Shown: piece by piece, positions 44,650 through 56,668 of the stretch
Numbering within the stretch: the first letter of the stretch is position 1
How the letters are laid out: the number at the start of each line of letters is the position of its first letter
Source of the DNA: Mermis nigrescens
Taxonomy: Eukaryota > Nematoda > Enoplea > Mermithida > Mermithidae
Direction of reading: 5' to 3'
DNA: 64,000 nucleotides
Assembly (NCBI GenBank): GCA_036768485.1
Contig: JAVLUZ010000696.1
Location: 620,001-684,000 of the forward strand
Position numbers and translations under genes: made by a program
Notes under the pieces: model-generated
Database searches by the model: none
Told to the model about the DNA's origin: nothing
The model's input: only the letters and a program-made list of their open reading frames with translations

Positions 44650-46290
44650 AACTGGGTAAACTAAATGCAATTATTTCCAATGAATCAAGCCCTGAGAGAA
44701 GGAGCAAATAATACATTTCTTAGCTAATTATCCTCAACTTTATGCACTCAGTGATAGGTTACTAGTAGAACTCAACTTGTTGAGCATACAATTAATACTG
44801 GTGACAGTTCTCCTGTCCGTAAATTAGCGTTTCAAATATCTCAAAGAGAAGGAAAAATATCAAACAAAATAAAAGCTTTAGAGAAAATTTAAAGATATAA
44901 TTATGCCTAGTGTATCCCCCTATTCGACCAATGTTGTTCTGGTTAAAAAGAAAGGTGGTAGTTACAGCTTATGCATTGATTTTTGTGGTTTAAACTCAGT
45001 GACAAAGAAAGATGTATATCCTTTGCCATGTATTGATGATATACTCGATACATTAAACAGTATGAAATACTTTACAACCTTAGATCAGGCTAACGCCTAT
45101 TAGGCTATACCAATCACTGAAAAAGATGATTATAAAAGCATTTCTCCTCAACACCATTAGTACTACCAATTTAATTATTTACCTTTTGGGCTTTGCAATG
45201 CCCCAGCAGTCTTTCAGAGATTAATGGATATGCTCTTGTCAGGTCTACAATGGCAAACGTGTTTTGTATACTCAGTTGATATCTTAGTATATGCTAAGAC
45301 ACATGATCAGATGCTATACAGACTTAAGGATATTTTTGAACGTCTATTAAAAGGAGGCATGAAATTACAACTAAATAAATGCAAATTTAGCTTTACTGAA
45401 GTAGATTATCTAGGCTATTGTATATCTGAGCAAAGGAATCCTGCCAGATAACAAGAAATTAAAGCAATTGCAAATATTGCCTGACCAAAAAACCCAAAAG
45501 ATGTTGAGTCATTTCTTGTCTTAATCTCATATTACCAATGTTTTACACCTAGTTGTGCACAAAAGTCACAACCCCCTCAAAAACCTCTAAAGGAGGAAAA
45601 CTTCTATTGGGGTGAAGAACAGCAGAAAGCATTTGGAATGCTAAAACAAATGCTAATCAATCCTCCCATTTTTAAAACATCCTAATTTTTGAAAAATTGT
45701 TCATATTACAAACGGGTGCTTCCAGCCTAGGAATTGGAGCTGTGCTAAGTCAGATAGGTGATGATATTAAGGAACACCTATTGCTTATACCAGCCGTACT
45801 TTGCGTCCGAGCAGAAAAAATTACACAATAACAGAACTCAAAATATTAGCTGTGGTCGAATTCATAAAGTATTTCAGACCTTTCTTATATCTACATGAAG
45901 TTACTGTTCAAACAGATCATACAGCTGTTAAGGCAGTTCTAGAAAAGCAGAGCGCAATTCAAGGATTGCAAAATGGGGTTTTAGCTGTTGGTATAGAAAC
46001 TGATGAAATCAGCGAGACCACATGAGTCAGAAACTGTCTTTTCAATAGACAATAAGCTCAATTTGCCTGTTTTGCTAAAATCGGACAAGCAATTAGTTAA
46101 AATGATTAAACAATTTGCCAAAACTTGCCAGTGTGCACGGCAAAACTTGGCAAAATCATATGAAGTTTGATCTGACATTTTATACCAAAAAGAGAATGAA
46201 ATAAATATACAAGATTGTAATTCCCCAATCAATACAGTTATTGATCATGCTAACACAGCACGATGATCCATTAGCAGGTCATTTTGGAAC
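44650..46290 (+). pseudogene. Ty3/Gypsy reverse transcriptase, RNase H and integrase start
   Basis: The RT palm begins 'PSVSPYSTNVVLVKKKGG' (about 44906), with 'CIDFCGLNSVTKKDVYPLP' and 'YFTTLDQANAY' (first catalytic Asp region). 'FNYLPFGLCNAPAVFQRLMD' follows. The catalytic box reads 'CFVYSVDILVYA' (about 45257), so the usual YxDD is changed to YSVD. RNase H shows 'TGASSLGIGAVLSQ' (about 45714, first Asp lost), 'NYTITELKILAVVEF' and 'VTVQTDHTAVKAVLEK' (about 45902). The integrase begins with a zinc-binding-like 'HDDPLAGHFGTQKM' (about 46260-46300) and is cut by a MITE fragment. Typical Gypsy order. Stops throughout. Confidence 0.85.
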
Positions 46291-46294
46291 ACAA

Positions 46295-46360
46295 AAAATG
46301 ATTTTTTGACCTTTGAAAAAATCTTGCACCCCCAGAATTTTCTTGCTGCCAGCGTATGGT
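46295..46360. mobile_element. hAT-like MITE family A end fragment
   Basis: Only the last 65 bp (ttttttgaccttt ... gctgccagcgtatgg). It truncates the Gypsy integrase. Confidence 0.7.
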
Positions 46361-46504
46361 CGTTCCCTTATCCTTCTCAAGGTCAATAAATTTTATACAC
46401 TCCGCTTTTGGAAGAAATCGATTTTTTTGGCCAATTTCAAGTGGTTTTTGGCTGTTTTAGGACAAAAATTGGCGGTTATTCACCTGCCTCCTGAAAATTG
46501 ACTG

Positions 46505-46764
46505 GGAACCACACACGAGCGTTGGGTAGGGGTTTGGGGGGTGTGCACCCCTGAGAAACCAAAATACCACTCTCCCAGAATCCAATTTTCAAATTTTTTT
46601 CGTTTTTTTCGCAATCGTTTGATGCCAATGGAATAGTGCTCAACCGAGAAACGTCAAAAAATTGTTGTTTTTTTCGCCATACCACCATTTTTTAAAGCTA
46701 TTTTGATACCTTTGAAAAATCTTGCATCCCCCCTCTCAAATTTTCTTGCTGCCCATGTATGCTC
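46505..46764. mobile_element. hAT-like MITE family A (copy 10)
   Basis: cacacgagcgttgggtagg ... cttgctgcccatgtatg. No clear target duplication was found. Confidence 0.8.
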
Positions 46765-46769
46765 GGGGA

Positions 46770-47360
46770 CCCCCACTCAGAACTCCAAGCCATTACATGT
46801 ATGGGTGGGGGTATATACCCCAAACCCTTTACACCCATATGCGTACAGCATTAAAATTCTGCCGAATGTAAGATGGGTAATAGTGCCAAATTTCGCTCAA
46901 AACTTGGCAATTTGAGGGTGCATGGTGGGGATTTTGAGTATATCTCTTCTCCCAGGTGAGAATAATTCTTCTTGTCATAACCATTGGATTCATAGTGCAC
47001 AAGGTGAGGGTCGGCAGGAAGGAGGGGGGGAAATCTCAGAAATCCAAAACAGTACATTCAATGTTCACAATTTTTTGCTGTTTGAACGGCCAAATCGGTC
47101 AACATAGCTTTAATAACATCTTTTTGTGGTAATTTTGCATTTTTGAAGCAACTTCAGTCAATTTCGACTTAATTACATCACTTTTGAGACTAAAAAATAC
47201 ATAATTTATCAATTTTTTGTGCTTTTTAGATGAAAAATATGTACATAAAAGTACTAATCCAGCGCAAAGTGCAAAATTTTTTTGACAAGTTTCACTATTT
47301 TGACTTCAAAAATGATGCAAAAAATGTTTGGTCAACTCAAAAATCACCCGACAGTACCTG
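46770..47360. other. AT-rich gap
   Basis: No gene recognised. A G-rich tract occurs near 47015-47030. Confidence 0.45.
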
Positions 47361-47370
47361 TCTGGCTGAC

Positions 47371-47646
47371 CATAGGTTGGCGGCACTAAATTTCTGGGGA
47401 GATGGGGTGCAAGATTTTTTCAAAGGTTCAAAAAGTATCCTTAAAAGTGGTATTATGGCAAAAAACACCATTTTTCAAAGCTTTTCGTTGAGCACTATCC
47501 ATTGGCATCAAAAAATTGCGGAAAAGACTAAAAAATATTCCGAAAATTGAAATCTGGTGGGGGGTATTTTGATTTTTCTTGAGGGGAGATTTGAGTTTCT
47601 TTGGGGGTGCATATCCCCAAACCCCCGCTCCTCACGCCCAAGTATG
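47371..47646. mobile_element. hAT-like MITE family A (copy 11)
   Basis: Target duplication tggctgac / tggctgac (8 of 8). Confidence 0.9.
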
Positions 47647-47715
47647 TGGCTGACCCTTTAGCGAGAGGAGGGGTAATATCCCCTCAGCCCCTATATGTAC
47701 ATGTATGACTGAAAC

Positions 47716-48256
47716 CAGGGCCATATTCAAAGAGTGGGGGAGAGGCTGCTTCCCACCGGGGAATAAAAATTAATTTTTGAAATACACTTTTCAGGGTTCC
47801 TGAATGTAAAAATAAAAAATTCTCCAAAGTAGCTCTAAAACACCACCAAAACAGGTTTTCAGTGTACTTTTGAGCTCCTAAACTCAAAATTTTTTGGTGC
47901 TCTGTGCCGCATTTAACATTTATAGTATAGCTTTTGTCTTCTGAAGTATTCATTTTCTGTATTGTTATTCTTTGTAAATGACAAAGACAATGACAGTAGT
48001 TAGGAAATTATTTGTCAATTAAATGATAGGAAATGAGATTGTGTAGATTGTTTAAACAATAGATTGGTGTAATATGAGTATAGAATAAAGTAAAAAATTT
48101 TAAAAGTTTTTCTTGAAATTTTTTCAACCATTGCATAGAGCTAGTTGAGATATGCTCAAAAATGCCTTTATTTTTGCCTATTCTATGGTTCTTGAGATAT
48201 GTGACCTCAAAATTTATGGTCCCTCCCCCTCAAATATAATCCTGGATATGGGCCTG
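47716..48256. mobile_element. hAT-like MITE family B (copy 1)
   Basis: CAGGGCCATATTCA ... TGGATATGGGCCTG; flanks actgaaac / attggaac (6 of 8). The interior shares blocks such as 'gttcttgagatatg' with the copies at 55.2, 58.7 and 60.5 kb. Confidence 0.75.
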
Positions 48257-48345
48257 ATTGGAACTGACATGCAAGGAATAGCAACTGATGTCTTGTCTCA
48301 CCTGGATGTTTTAATAGTCAACTCCATGGCTTGTGCAGCAATGGA

Positions 48346-48558
48346 TCATTGACGCACACCAAGTTTTGGTGTGCTGGTTTTTAGTGGCTGTTGTTTTGCC
48401 CGTTTGCACTGTTGGTTATACAAAATTGACTGATCAGCAATGTACTCAATCATGCTGTTGGTCAAAAATTCTTTGAAATATCCATAGGGCAAGCTTTGGT
48501 TCATCTGGCATGGCCATAACATTGCCCAAAAATGGAAAATTGGCAGTATCATGAACAT
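48346..48558 (-). pseudogene. piggyBac-like transposase fragment
   Basis: The minus frame contains 'LPYGYFKEFLTNSMIEYIAD' then 'QSILYNQQCKRAKQQP', which resembles the region just before the DDE core of piggyBac-type transposases (element-derived PGBD genes have this 'YF..F....... I...TN.YA.Q'-like pattern). About 70 codons, no catalytic Asp in view. Two piggyBac-like MITEs lie in the window. The call rests on one short motif. Confidence 0.4.
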
Positions 48559-48740
48559 TATGAAGTCAGGTGTGCACTTTCTATCCTTAATAAATGAATC
48601 TGATCATGTTTGACTTAAGATTAATTTACAAACACTTCTAAAACTAAAGAAACAGCAGATAGGAGAAAGTAAGATTTCAGGCACAAAATTTTGGATGAGT
48701 CTAATATAACTAAGTCAAATAAACTTTTTTTAGTAAATAG

Positions 48741-49006
48741 CATAGGTGGGCAGCACCAAAATTCTGGGGGTGAAAAATTTCTGGGGGAGGTGTGAAAAAT
48801 TTTAAAGGTCAAAAATGGCCTTAAAAATGGTGGTACGGCGAAAAAACACCATTTTTCGACGTTTCTCATCAAGCTCTATCCAATGGCATCAAAAAATTGC
48901 TAAAAAGCAAAAAAAATTTTTCTGGTGGGGGGGGGTATTCTGATTTCTGGGGGGGTATTTCAACTTCTGGGGGGTGCATACCCCCCAAACCCCCCACGCC
49001 CATGTG
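48741..49006. mobile_element. hAT-like MITE family A (copy 12)
   Basis: Target duplication gtaaatag / gtaaatag (8 of 8). Confidence 0.9.
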
Positions 49007-49147
49007 GTAAATAGACTGACTTCGAATTACTTTTTCTACTGGCATTTCCAGCTAATCGTTTTTTCTATATCTGCTATCCAAAATTTGAATAAGACAGCTC
49101 TAGTATAAAAATTAACCAGGTTAGCTGAATCCTACCAATGTGTACAC

Positions 49148-49375
49148 CAGTAATGTAGCCAGTGGGGAGATGTCGGATTCCCCCTGAGGAAAATTTTGAA
49201 TTGTCTGAAATGGAGCCATGCACTTACGTAATGCTGTTCTGTGACAATTGTTTCAGAATAAAGCCTAAGACTGTGGCGCTTTGCACTGATTTCTTCTAGT
49301 TTTGGCTATTATTTTAAATTAATGACAACAAGGAGCTACAGAGCAACCCTGGAAAATTCTTAGCTACGCCTATTG
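49148..49375. mobile_element. hAT-like MITE family C
   Basis: CAGTAATGTAGCCAG ... CTTAGCTACGCCTATTG; flanks gtgtacac / gtgtacat (7 of 8). Confidence 0.8.
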
Positions 49376-49590
49376 GTGTACATACGTCTTGAAATACCTA
49401 CCAAGTCTTCCAAAAGGTTGTTTTTAGTTTTCAGCAAACAGATATTGAAGTACCTATCAAGTGTTCCAAGAAGGGTTGTTTAGTTTTCAGCAATCTTTTT
49501 GTAGGCTGCAACACACAGGTGTACTTACCTACCTAGAGAAATCACCTGAAATTAAAAATAAAGTCACTTACCCTTACCCTTTCTTTGACG

Positions 49591-49700
49591 TCACAAATAT
49601 CGAGGACTTTCAGCCTCATCAAGCCCTGAGTTGGACAACACCTTGTTGACATTTTCCTGATCTCGTTTCAGTATTGTGGTCACTTTCTTTAAGCCTGAGA
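49591..49700 (-). CDS. Possible host exon
   Basis: On the minus strand a pyrimidine-rich tract ending 'tttgcttctcag' is followed by an open stretch 'LKKVTTILKRDQENVNKVL' to a stop at 49591. No polyadenylation signal was checked beyond this, and no partner exon is proven. The open frame continues upstream of the acceptor to 49887, so the boundary is uncertain. Confidence 0.25.
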
Positions 49701-49889
49701 AGCAAAACAATGCAAATGGTTGACTAAACAAAACTGGCCTATGAGTGTTAGAATCCACTTCTGCTTCAGATTCATATTCCTTTTCCAATTTGTGCACTAA
49801 GTCTTTATTTCTGCCATTGAAAATGCTTTCACTTCCAGCAAAATCCAAATGCGTCAAAACAGTCTTCTGGCTGTAGCTTAGCAGCAAGC

Positions 49890-50205
49890 TTGCTGGATAT
49901 AAATGAGACTAACTCACAGTATAGCACAAACTGGAAAAATGCAGTGCTGGAAATATGAAATAATGTTTGATCATTAAAAAATGCAGCACATTCCAAACAG
50001 GATGCAGTGCATAAAAGATAAGAGATTTAAAGCAAATATTCTAAAACTTCCTCAACCAAAAAAGCATTTTTCCTCAACCAAAAAAGCATTTTGACATTCA
50101 AACATTCCTACTCTCATAAGTAATGATTTTTGGCATAGCAAACACAGAAGTACAGCATTGCATTGATATACAAACAACACTACATATGTTATGCACTGCA
50201 CAAAT
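49890..50205. other. Gap without recognised gene
   Basis: Contains a short direct repeat 'ctcaaccaaaaaagcatttt' at about 50050-50090. Nothing else was seen. Confidence 0.4.
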
Positions 50206-50214
50206 GCATAGGAC

Positions 50215-50476
50215 CACACCTGGACATGGGAGGGTTTGGGGGTATGCACTCCCCAAAAACAACCAAAACACCCCCTCCCCACAGAAATCAAAATCCCCTC
50301 AGAATTCAATTTTTGAGAATTTTTTCGTTTTTTTCACAATTTTTGATGCCAAAGGATAGTGCTTGATGAGAAACATCAAAAAAATTGTGTTTTTACACCC
50401 ATACCACCATTTTAGGGCTATTTTTTACCTTGAAAAATCTTGCACCTCCCCCAGAATTTTCTTGCTGCCACATATG
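50215..50476. mobile_element. hAT-like MITE family A (copy 13)
   Basis: Target duplication cataggac / cataggac (8 of 8). Confidence 0.9.
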
Positions 50477-51002
50477 CATAGGACCCATAGTGACACATTA
50501 TGACATACTATGTACACAGAATAGAAGCCAGAGGCGGGCCATCAAGAAAACAGGACATTATTTTGTCACATAAAAATATAATCACTAAAGAACCAATTCT
50601 TTAGATCATGGTTCCATTTGGAAAGTGTGTCAGGTTCTATGAGTGTATAAATTTTTGTGATACAAAATGAAAACTGATGGACATGGCTGAGTGCAGGAAG
50701 AAACCAAAACTAACTGCTTTTCACTGACAGTAAGTAGATTTTTTAGCAACAAGATAAATGTTGAAGTGCACTAACTTGTAGACAAGAAAATGTGCTTTAA
50801 AACAAACTATTGATTCCAGGCCAATTTTTTATGCTTGTTGAGGTATAGTTTGTCAAACCTGCATCCGGTTTTCTTGATGGACATTAATTGGGGGTTAAAC
50901 TGTAGAAAAGTGTCTTAACTCCTTTATGGAACTTCTGTGTTCCATGTTAAATAGCTGCTTTAACTAAGGTCCTGGTCAAATTCGAAAGTGAAAAATCTCT
51001 AC

Positions 51003-52149
51003 CATAGCTGGGCAGCACCTAAACTCTGGGCACGTTGTTTTCACACAATTTGAGAATTTGAGTACATTTATAAGTATAACTTTTGATCCGCTGGAATTTG
51101 TTATAAAAATAAATACAACAAATGATCACAATTCATTCAGCTTGCTCAAAAATTAGTCCGTGTTTCATGTTATAACATGCCTACAGTTTGACAGTCGGTC
51201 AATGCTGATGATACCTGCTCACAATTGAATAACTCATTTCAGTGAAGTGAGGTTTTTTGAGATGAACTCAAGAACCACTGAACGGATTTTCACGAAATAA
51301 AGTGTTTTAGATAGACAATTTTAAAATAAAACTATTTTGCTGAAAAAAGTGTAGCTAGCTTATGTCTACAGTATGCTAGGCCCTAAAAAGTGCTCAAACT
51401 TTGCTTGGTCACTACAGTATTCAGGTTAAGTTTCATATTTTGGAAAATAGCAAAATAGTTAGATATTTTTGTGCTCTAAATTTCACCCCTTTTTGTTTTT
51501 CGTGTTTCTGAATAGTTCGTCCAGTGATTTCAATTCAATTTTTTTCCAATATGGCTGCCCCCATAAGGTATGCATTTTACTTGCGCTATTTTTCATATTT
51601 TTAAACGTTTAAGCACATTTTAGAATACCCAAAGAAAGCTCGTTCGAATGATATCCTATTTGTCTGATTTACTAAAGAATTCCAGTTTTTCAATATGGCC
51701 GCTGGAAAGGCTGTCATACTGTAGCTTTTAATGTTTTCAGCTATTATTCTGTGAGTTTCTGACTTATTTCTAAATTTTTTTCAGTAAATAGCTGAAAAAT
51801 TTAATGTTCTTTCTAACGAGCTATGTCTCATGTTCTGAATCTTTCTAGTTCATTCAGGGAAGTTCAAAAACCTCGGAATTATTCATTGTATAGTGAAAAC
51901 GATGTGTGGGGGGAGGAGGAGGGAGTAAAAAATTTTCAAAGGTAAAAAATTGTCTTAAAAGTGGTTGTATGGCGTGAGAAACACAATTTTTTGACGTTTC
52001 TCATTGAGCACTATCCAATAGCGTCAAATAACTTGCTGAAAAAGCAAAAAAAATTTGAAAAATTGAATTCTTGGGAGGTATTTTGATCTCTGAGGGGGGG
52101 GGCATTTAACTTCTAGGGTGCATACCCCCCAAACCCCACGCCCATATGT
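51003..52149. mobile_element. hAT-like MITE family A (copy 14) split by a foldback element
   Basis: The outer ends (catagctgggcagcacc at 51003 and cacgcccatatgtg at 52149) are flanked by atctctac / gtctctac (7 of 8). Between about 51030 and 51905 lies a foldback-family unit, so the MITE is older than that insertion. Confidence 0.8.
51030..51905 (+). repeat. Foldback element (copy 2)
   Basis: cacgttgttttcacac ... agtgaaaacgatg, ends inverted to each other. Collinear with 38254-39130. Confidence 0.8.
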
Positions 52150-52276
52150 GGTCTCTACCTTCAGCCTGTTCCCTTTTTTTAGTTCATTCAAGTAATTGGT
52201 TAACAGGTTAGCAAATTATTATTTAGTGTTTCTTGTTTCAAACAATTGGAAAGTGTGCGTGAGTAAGTGTGGTGAG

Positions 52277-52542
52277 CACACATGGGCGTAGGGGGGGGTT
52301 TGGGGGGGGGGGGTATGCATCCCCCAGGAGTTGAAATCACCCCAGAAATCAAAATACCCCCAGAAAAATTTTTTTTGCTTTTTGGCAATTTTTTGATGCC
52401 ATTGGATAGTGCTCGATGAGAAACGTCGAAAAATGGTGTTTTTTGCATATCACCATTTTTAAGGCCATTTTTAACCTTTGAAAAATTTTTCCGAAATTGT
52501 TTTACCCCCCCTTTCCCAGAATTTAGGAGCTGCCCACCTATG
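52277..52542. mobile_element. hAT-like MITE family A (copy 15)
   Basis: Target duplication gtggtgag / gtggtgag (8 of 8). Confidence 0.9.
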
Positions 52543-52549
52543 GTGGTGA

Positions 52550-53170
52550 GTGTTCTTGGCGAAATGTCAGAAACTGCATTTTTCCAGTTTGAATAGTTTC
52601 AAAAATTCTATGAAGTTGGGAACAAAGTTTAAACTTTATCTTAGACGACTTGATAATTCCGGAAATTAGTGTCAGAATTTGCTTACAATTGGTCCAAATA
52701 GTTCCAGTTATGCAGGGAGCAGCATGCAGAAATTGATCTTCATGTTTGACATCCAGTGTAAAAGTAAGAGATATTATACAAATATAATAATAATAATAGG
52801 CTTTTTGTGTATAGTCTTCTCTTGAGCTAGTGTTTCATACATATACTTCATTTGGCAATCATAATGTTATAGTAAAGTACAATAAGTATCAAAGAATAGC
52901 TGTAGTGAGTGAGCAATTGAGAAGCAAGCAATGAATCAATGGAGAATGGGTCTTGGTGAGAAACAATGTGCCAAGTGCCTGTGTTAAACTGTAGAGTGAG
53001 CATAGCAAGTGTTGAGTGAGTGTAGTGACTGCGTTTGGAGGGGCCAGCCAAGGGTTTTATTCATTTCTTAAAGCATGGGACAACAGTCATTCCCAGGCGA
53101 ACTAGTTGGCATTGACTGTAGATTTCTATAATCAGTCAGTGTTATAAGCCCTGTTTTTCTCCTGTGTTCA
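52550..53170. other. AT-rich gap
   Basis: No gene recognised. Confidence 0.4.
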
Positions 53171-53171
53171 C

Positions 53172-53940
53172 GTCATTTTCACTATACAATGAATAATTTT
53201 GAGGTTTTTGAACTTTCCTGAACGAACTAGAAGGATTCAGAACATTAGACATAGCTCATTAGAAAGAAGATTAAATTTTCTAGCAATTTACTGAAAAAAA
53301 ATTTGATTTCTTACTGTAGCTCAGGAACCATCAAATATTTTTTAATGAGGCTATTTCATTTAAAAGAACACAAAATTTTATCCAAACTGATTTAACTCTC
53401 TTTGGAGATACCAAAATCCAAGAGATGGCGAGGCTCTAGGAGCATTGTGCTATCTTAAGCAGTCTCATGTTGTTTTCACACAATTTGAGGAATTTTTAGT
53501 ACATTTAAGCATATAACTTTTAATCAGCTGGTATTTGCTAATAAAATAAACACAATAAATGATCACAATTCATTTAGCTTGCTCAAAAAATAGTCCATCT
53601 TTAATGTTATAACATGCCTACAGTGTGACAGTCAGTCAAAGCTGATGAACTTGCTTGCCATTGAATAACTCATTTCAGTGGAGTATGATTTTTGAGATGA
53701 ACTCAAGAACCACAGAATGGATCTTGATGAAATAAAGTGCTTTAGATAGACAATTTAGAAATATAACTATTTTGCCAAAAAAAGTATAGCTAGCTTATGA
53801 TTGCAGTATGCTAAGCTCGAAAAAGTGCTCAAACTTTGCTAAGTGACTACTGTATACAGGTTGTTTCATATTGGAAAATAGCAAAATAGTTAGATATTTT
53901 TGTGCTCTAAATTTTACTCCTTAAGTTGTTTTCAAACTAG
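53172..53940. repeat. Foldback element fragments (copy 3)
   Basis: 53172-53312 is the inverse of 51790-51900. 53458-53940 is in direct orientation and matches the first half of copy 2. They are separated by about 145 bp of other sequence. Confidence 0.7.
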
Positions 53941-55220
53941 AGTCGAAATCAAAATCTGAGGTCGCCACATTAATAATTAGAAAACATTAATTTATTGTAA
54001 TGTTTACTTTAAAATAATTCACCTTTGTAAAAATTTTACAGTCTCACCACTTGTGTCCATAACGCGGATAACACAAATAGTTTATCAGCTTAGTTTGCTT
54101 CTCTGTTACAGAGGGTTAATCTTTAAGCTTAGTTTACTCTATGACCTTTGCTAATGTGGATTATGCGGCCTGATACTTTGCTGTTAATAGCAGATTACTA
54201 CTTAGATTGTCGCTCTCCAGAGCAGATTAGGTTGGACACAACACAAGGTAAACACTTACTCTTTTATTTGACGGCCAACAGCGAAGTCAAAAGCAAATGA
54301 GACGGACAGGAGAAGCACAGTATCTAAGTTTGACGTGAATGGAGCAAACGATGTGAATGACAAGTGCAGTGGACGACAAGTTAATGGTCAAAAGTCAGGG
54401 TACTTATACAAGTTCGAGTAACACGCAAATATACAAGAGTTACGTAAAATGGAACCAAGTTTCTAATTTTGAAGTAGCGCGAGGGATAAAGGAATTTTGA
54501 ATATGTGAATTTAAGAATGATTTGTACGATTAATTCGAAGTAATTTTAACACCTAAAAATAATCACTATTTGTCTTTGATGTTTCCGTACTCTGTTTTCT
54601 TTTGATATTGCCGCCACCCTGACATTGGTCTTCGACCTAAAAATTTCTTTAAAAGTTAGAATAGCATTTTTGAAAACATCTTTTAGGTATGATCACCTTG
54701 ATCAATACAATGGAATCGGAAATTCAAGAATAAGCTCCTTTAGTCCACCCTGCCTGCAAAATGTATCAAATTTGATACAAGCATACAGAGAAGAAGATCT
54801 TAAAGCATGCTGCAGATGTCCTTGTTTGGTACATGACGTTCTTAGGCAGACAAAACTGATCGCCTATAATGTGTACTTGACGGTGATTTGATGTTATTAT
54901 TCTGATATTCGTTGACAAAGTAAAAGAACATCATATAAGACTCATTTATTACACGATCCGTAAGTTAGCATGAAATGCGAATGAAGGCTTATTTTTCGGC
55001 CATCCGTCCACCTACTCACTGATTTCAGGTAGCTAAAGGAAAAACTCGTGTTCTGAGCAATTTTAGTTAGACATTTTATGACATACTAGAGAGACCAATT
55101 TTCGTTATCTCATCAAGCATGAATTGTATATAAATTTGGGAGAACTGTGAACGAATGCGTTTAGAAAAAGCAAACACTGTACTTTGCGATTTCCATGAAA
55201 CATTTAGCATGATTTCAGAC
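53940..55220. other. Region without recognised gene
   Basis: GC-moderate DNA with a short plus frame (54625-54891, 'DQYNGIGNSRISSFSPPCLQ') that I do not recognise. The block 54100-54620 could be part of an LTR or untranslated region, but I see no paired copy. Confidence 0.3.
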
Positions 55221-55231
55221 ATGTATGGGCT

Positions 55232-55846
55232 TAGGGGCGTAACCAGCCGGTGAGCAGAGGGCCCGACCTACCCTTCCCCCAAAAAGAAACAATATCTATA
55301 TTTCTCACAATGGTCCCCACAAAGGAAAAAAATTAAAAATTCCCAAAGTCAACTAAAAGAATAGCCAAAATGCGTTTTTTAGCGCACTTTTTAGTCTCTA
55401 AATTCTAAATTTTCCGCCGCTTTGCAGCCGGATTTCTTATTTTCTTTTTTCTCACCTTAGAAGCCCGGATTTGACTTAAAAGTAGCGAATATGTTAAAAA
55501 ATTTTGGCACATTGCGCCGATTTATTATTTTATGCATCAGTTTTATTTGCAAAACCACAAAATTAAATACAAAGAAAAGAATTTCAAAATGTTTTGGGGT
55601 CAAGCTTTAACTTGATATTGAGAAATTAGTCATACCAATAGGTTAAAAGATAGATTTTTGATATTCAACTTTAAAATCAAACAAGGAAATTTTTGAATTT
55701 TTTAAATTTTTCACTTCACCATGACATGGATCTCATTGAGAAATGCTTTAAAATGCTGCTATTTTTGCGTATCTCCTAATGGTTCTCGATATATAAGACT
55801 TCAAAAGTTTTGCCCGCCCTGAAATAAAATCCTGGTTACGCCCCTA
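55232..55846. mobile_element. hAT-like MITE family B (copy 2)
   Basis: TAGGGGCGTAACCAG ... CTGGTTACGCCCCTA; flanks tatgggct / tgtgggct (7 of 8). Confidence 0.85.
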
Positions 55847-55934
55847 TGTGGGCTATCGATAAACGAAAAATCTCAAGTTCTAAAAAAACAGCTAAACCTT
55901 ATCAAATGTTGACACTGTTTTTACATAATGTACT

Positions 55935-56102
55935 CAGGCACGTAGCTAGCCGTCCTATTTTTGGGGGAATAACACCAATTTTGGGGGGTCCGGGGTCTAA
56001 AAATAGCACAAAATAACGTTTAAGATAGTCCTATTTTTCCAGTTTTTTTCTGAATTTTGGGGGTCTCGGACACCCTTCACTACCCCCAGAGCTACATGCA
56101 TG
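55935..56102. mobile_element. Short hAT-like MITE
   Basis: CAGGCACGTAGCTAG ... GAGCTACATGCATG, 168 bp; flanks aatgtact / gatgtact (7 of 8). Confidence 0.8.
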
Positions 56103-56306
56103 GATGTACTCTCAAATCAGCATTAAAAACCTCATTGCAAAACTTCTGTCTCCTATCCAGAGTTAGACATCTTATCAACCACTGCACCCACAATCGGCAG
56201 ACTAAACTGGAAACTCACATGAAAAAAGGCTTTTGTGGCAAAAGGTATATAATAACAACATATCAATCAGTAAACTGAGCAATGACTGATTAAACTTTTA
56301 GAACAT

Positions 56307-56312
56307 TTTATT
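56307..56312 (-). terminator. Polyadenylation signal AATAAA
   Basis: AATAAA on the minus strand about 100 bp after the stop codon of the exon at 56413-56668. Confidence 0.55.
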
Positions 56313-56412
56313 ACACTGAACAAAATCACATGCACAAAATAAATTTTAGAGTCTCGAGAACAGCACCCTCCCTATCTCTAAGATTTGCTTTACAAATCCC
56401 CTAACTTATTGT

Positions 56413-56668
56413 TTAGCGCATGCAAGTCTCGGTGCAAATGATCTCTATATTGTTAAAAATGATTTTTTCGGAATCATCTGTATTTGAAGGAAACCTCGAT
56501 GGTTTGCCAACAATTGGATACATTGTGTGATAAAAGGAATCGAGGGAAGCTTCAACCAATGAAAGGCATCTATTACCAAAGTACCAACTACCATTCTCCC
56601 TCCCCAGACCCAGAGCTTCAGGTTCACGTTTTCCCCATTCCCAAAACTTTGAAAAAGTTTTTAGGGAG
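56413..56668 (-). CDS. Probable terminal exon of a host membrane-protein gene
   Basis: Minus strand. The acceptor 'gtgtaacag' before 56668 opens a frame reading 'SLKTFSKFWEWGKREPEALG', 'SWYFGNRCLSLVEASLDSF' and 'YHTMYPIVGKPSRFPSNTDD' to a TAA at 56413-56415, with AATAAA following. Joining it to the upstream exon (57011-57145) keeps the reading frame: the upstream exon leaves two bases and this one supplies the third. The tail would be intracellular, with Tyr-containing motifs. The protein is not recognised. Phase agreement plus a polyadenylation signal argue for a real gene, unlike the transposon debris around it. Confidence 0.55.
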
